This document shows, in pieces, positions 55,565-55,619 of a stretch of DNA of 55,619 bases; position 1 is the stretch's first letter, and each line of letters starts with the position of its first letter. Below the pieces are notes generated by a model. That model saw only the letters and a list, made by a program, of their open reading frames with translations. It made no database searches and was not told where the DNA came from. Position numbers and translations under genes: made by a program. The DNA is taken from contig JAEDIJ010000010.1 in assembly GCA_016292515.1 (NCBI GenBank), positions 1 to 55,619 on the forward strand, in the 5' to 3' direction. This DNA is from Victivallaceae bacterium. Lineage in GTDB: Bacteria > Verrucomicrobiota > Lentisphaeria > Victivallales > Victivallaceae.

Positions 55565-55619
55565 TGGAGCCTACATCCGGACTTGAACCGGAGACCTCAT
55601 CCTTACCAAGGATGTGCTC
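55565..55619 (-). tRNA. tRNA-Thr (anticodon GGU), partial
   Basis: The 3' part of a tRNA cut by the window edge. Anticodon arm CATCC-TTGGTAA-GGATG gives anticodon GGT. T-loop GGTTCAAGTCC and an encoded CCA are present. It precedes tuf, the standard arrangement. Confidence 0.95.

Overview
The window is 55.6 kb of GC-rich bacterial chromosome, almost fully coding, with no phage or plasmid genes. The gene set suggests a member of the PVC superphylum, probably Lentisphaerota (Victivallales-like). The reasons are secreted CBM/TIM-barrel and GH39-like glycosidases, a fused SecDF, tRNA-Thr/tuf/rpmG/tRNA-Trp/secE/nusG fused to rpl/rpoBC/str/S10, and an archaeal-type PurO. This placement is an inference from gene content; no 16S gene is present.

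Layout. 1-589: no gene; it holds the first copy (inverted) of a dispersed hairpin-bearing repeat. 590-3611 (minus): a membrane-anchored coiled-coil protein, two genes so far below usual size cut-offs (a 28-aa membrane peptide and a 49-aa lipoprotein) and a COG2509-type FAD dehydrogenase. 3767-15674 (minus): a long, tightly packed run of hypothetical-yajC-secDF-ybaB-recR-trhA-purO-polB-uvrD-rsmB-like-trmL, mixing secretion, DNA repair and RNA modification. The family-B DNA polymerase has an intact polymerase site but an eroded exonuclease site. 15787-21557: an HD hydrolase, then two divergent secreted carbohydrate-active genes around a shared promoter region with the remnant of a third gene. 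21841-22311: two tandem 214-bp units made of mini-hairpins separated by ATGAAGC, ending at the 3' end of tRNA-Arg(UCU). 22392-34922: yihY, glnS, an acyl ligase-ACP-acyltransferase fusion, a secreted esterase plus glycosyltransferase, ogt, rpe, mrp, mscS, flavin reductase, GNAT and an exported nitroreductase. 34942-36010: no gene; second repeat copy, a roughly 500-bp insert, and a series of hairpins.

36072-55619 (minus) is the transcription/translation supercluster: tRNA-Thr-tuf-rpmG-tRNA-Trp-secE-nusG-rplK-rplA-rplJ-rplL-rpoB-rpoC-rpsL-rpsG-fusA-rpsJ-rplC-rplD-rplW-rplB-rpsS. It stops at a strong intrinsic terminator directly after rpsS, so the rest of the S10/spc operons must be elsewhere. 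S12 carries Arg at position 88 and RpoB carries Asn at the E. coli 526 position; both are positions linked to streptomycin and rifamycin resistance.

Promoters visible in the divergent intergenic regions are strikingly uniform: TTGnnn, 16-17 bp, then TATATT (often TGCTATATT).
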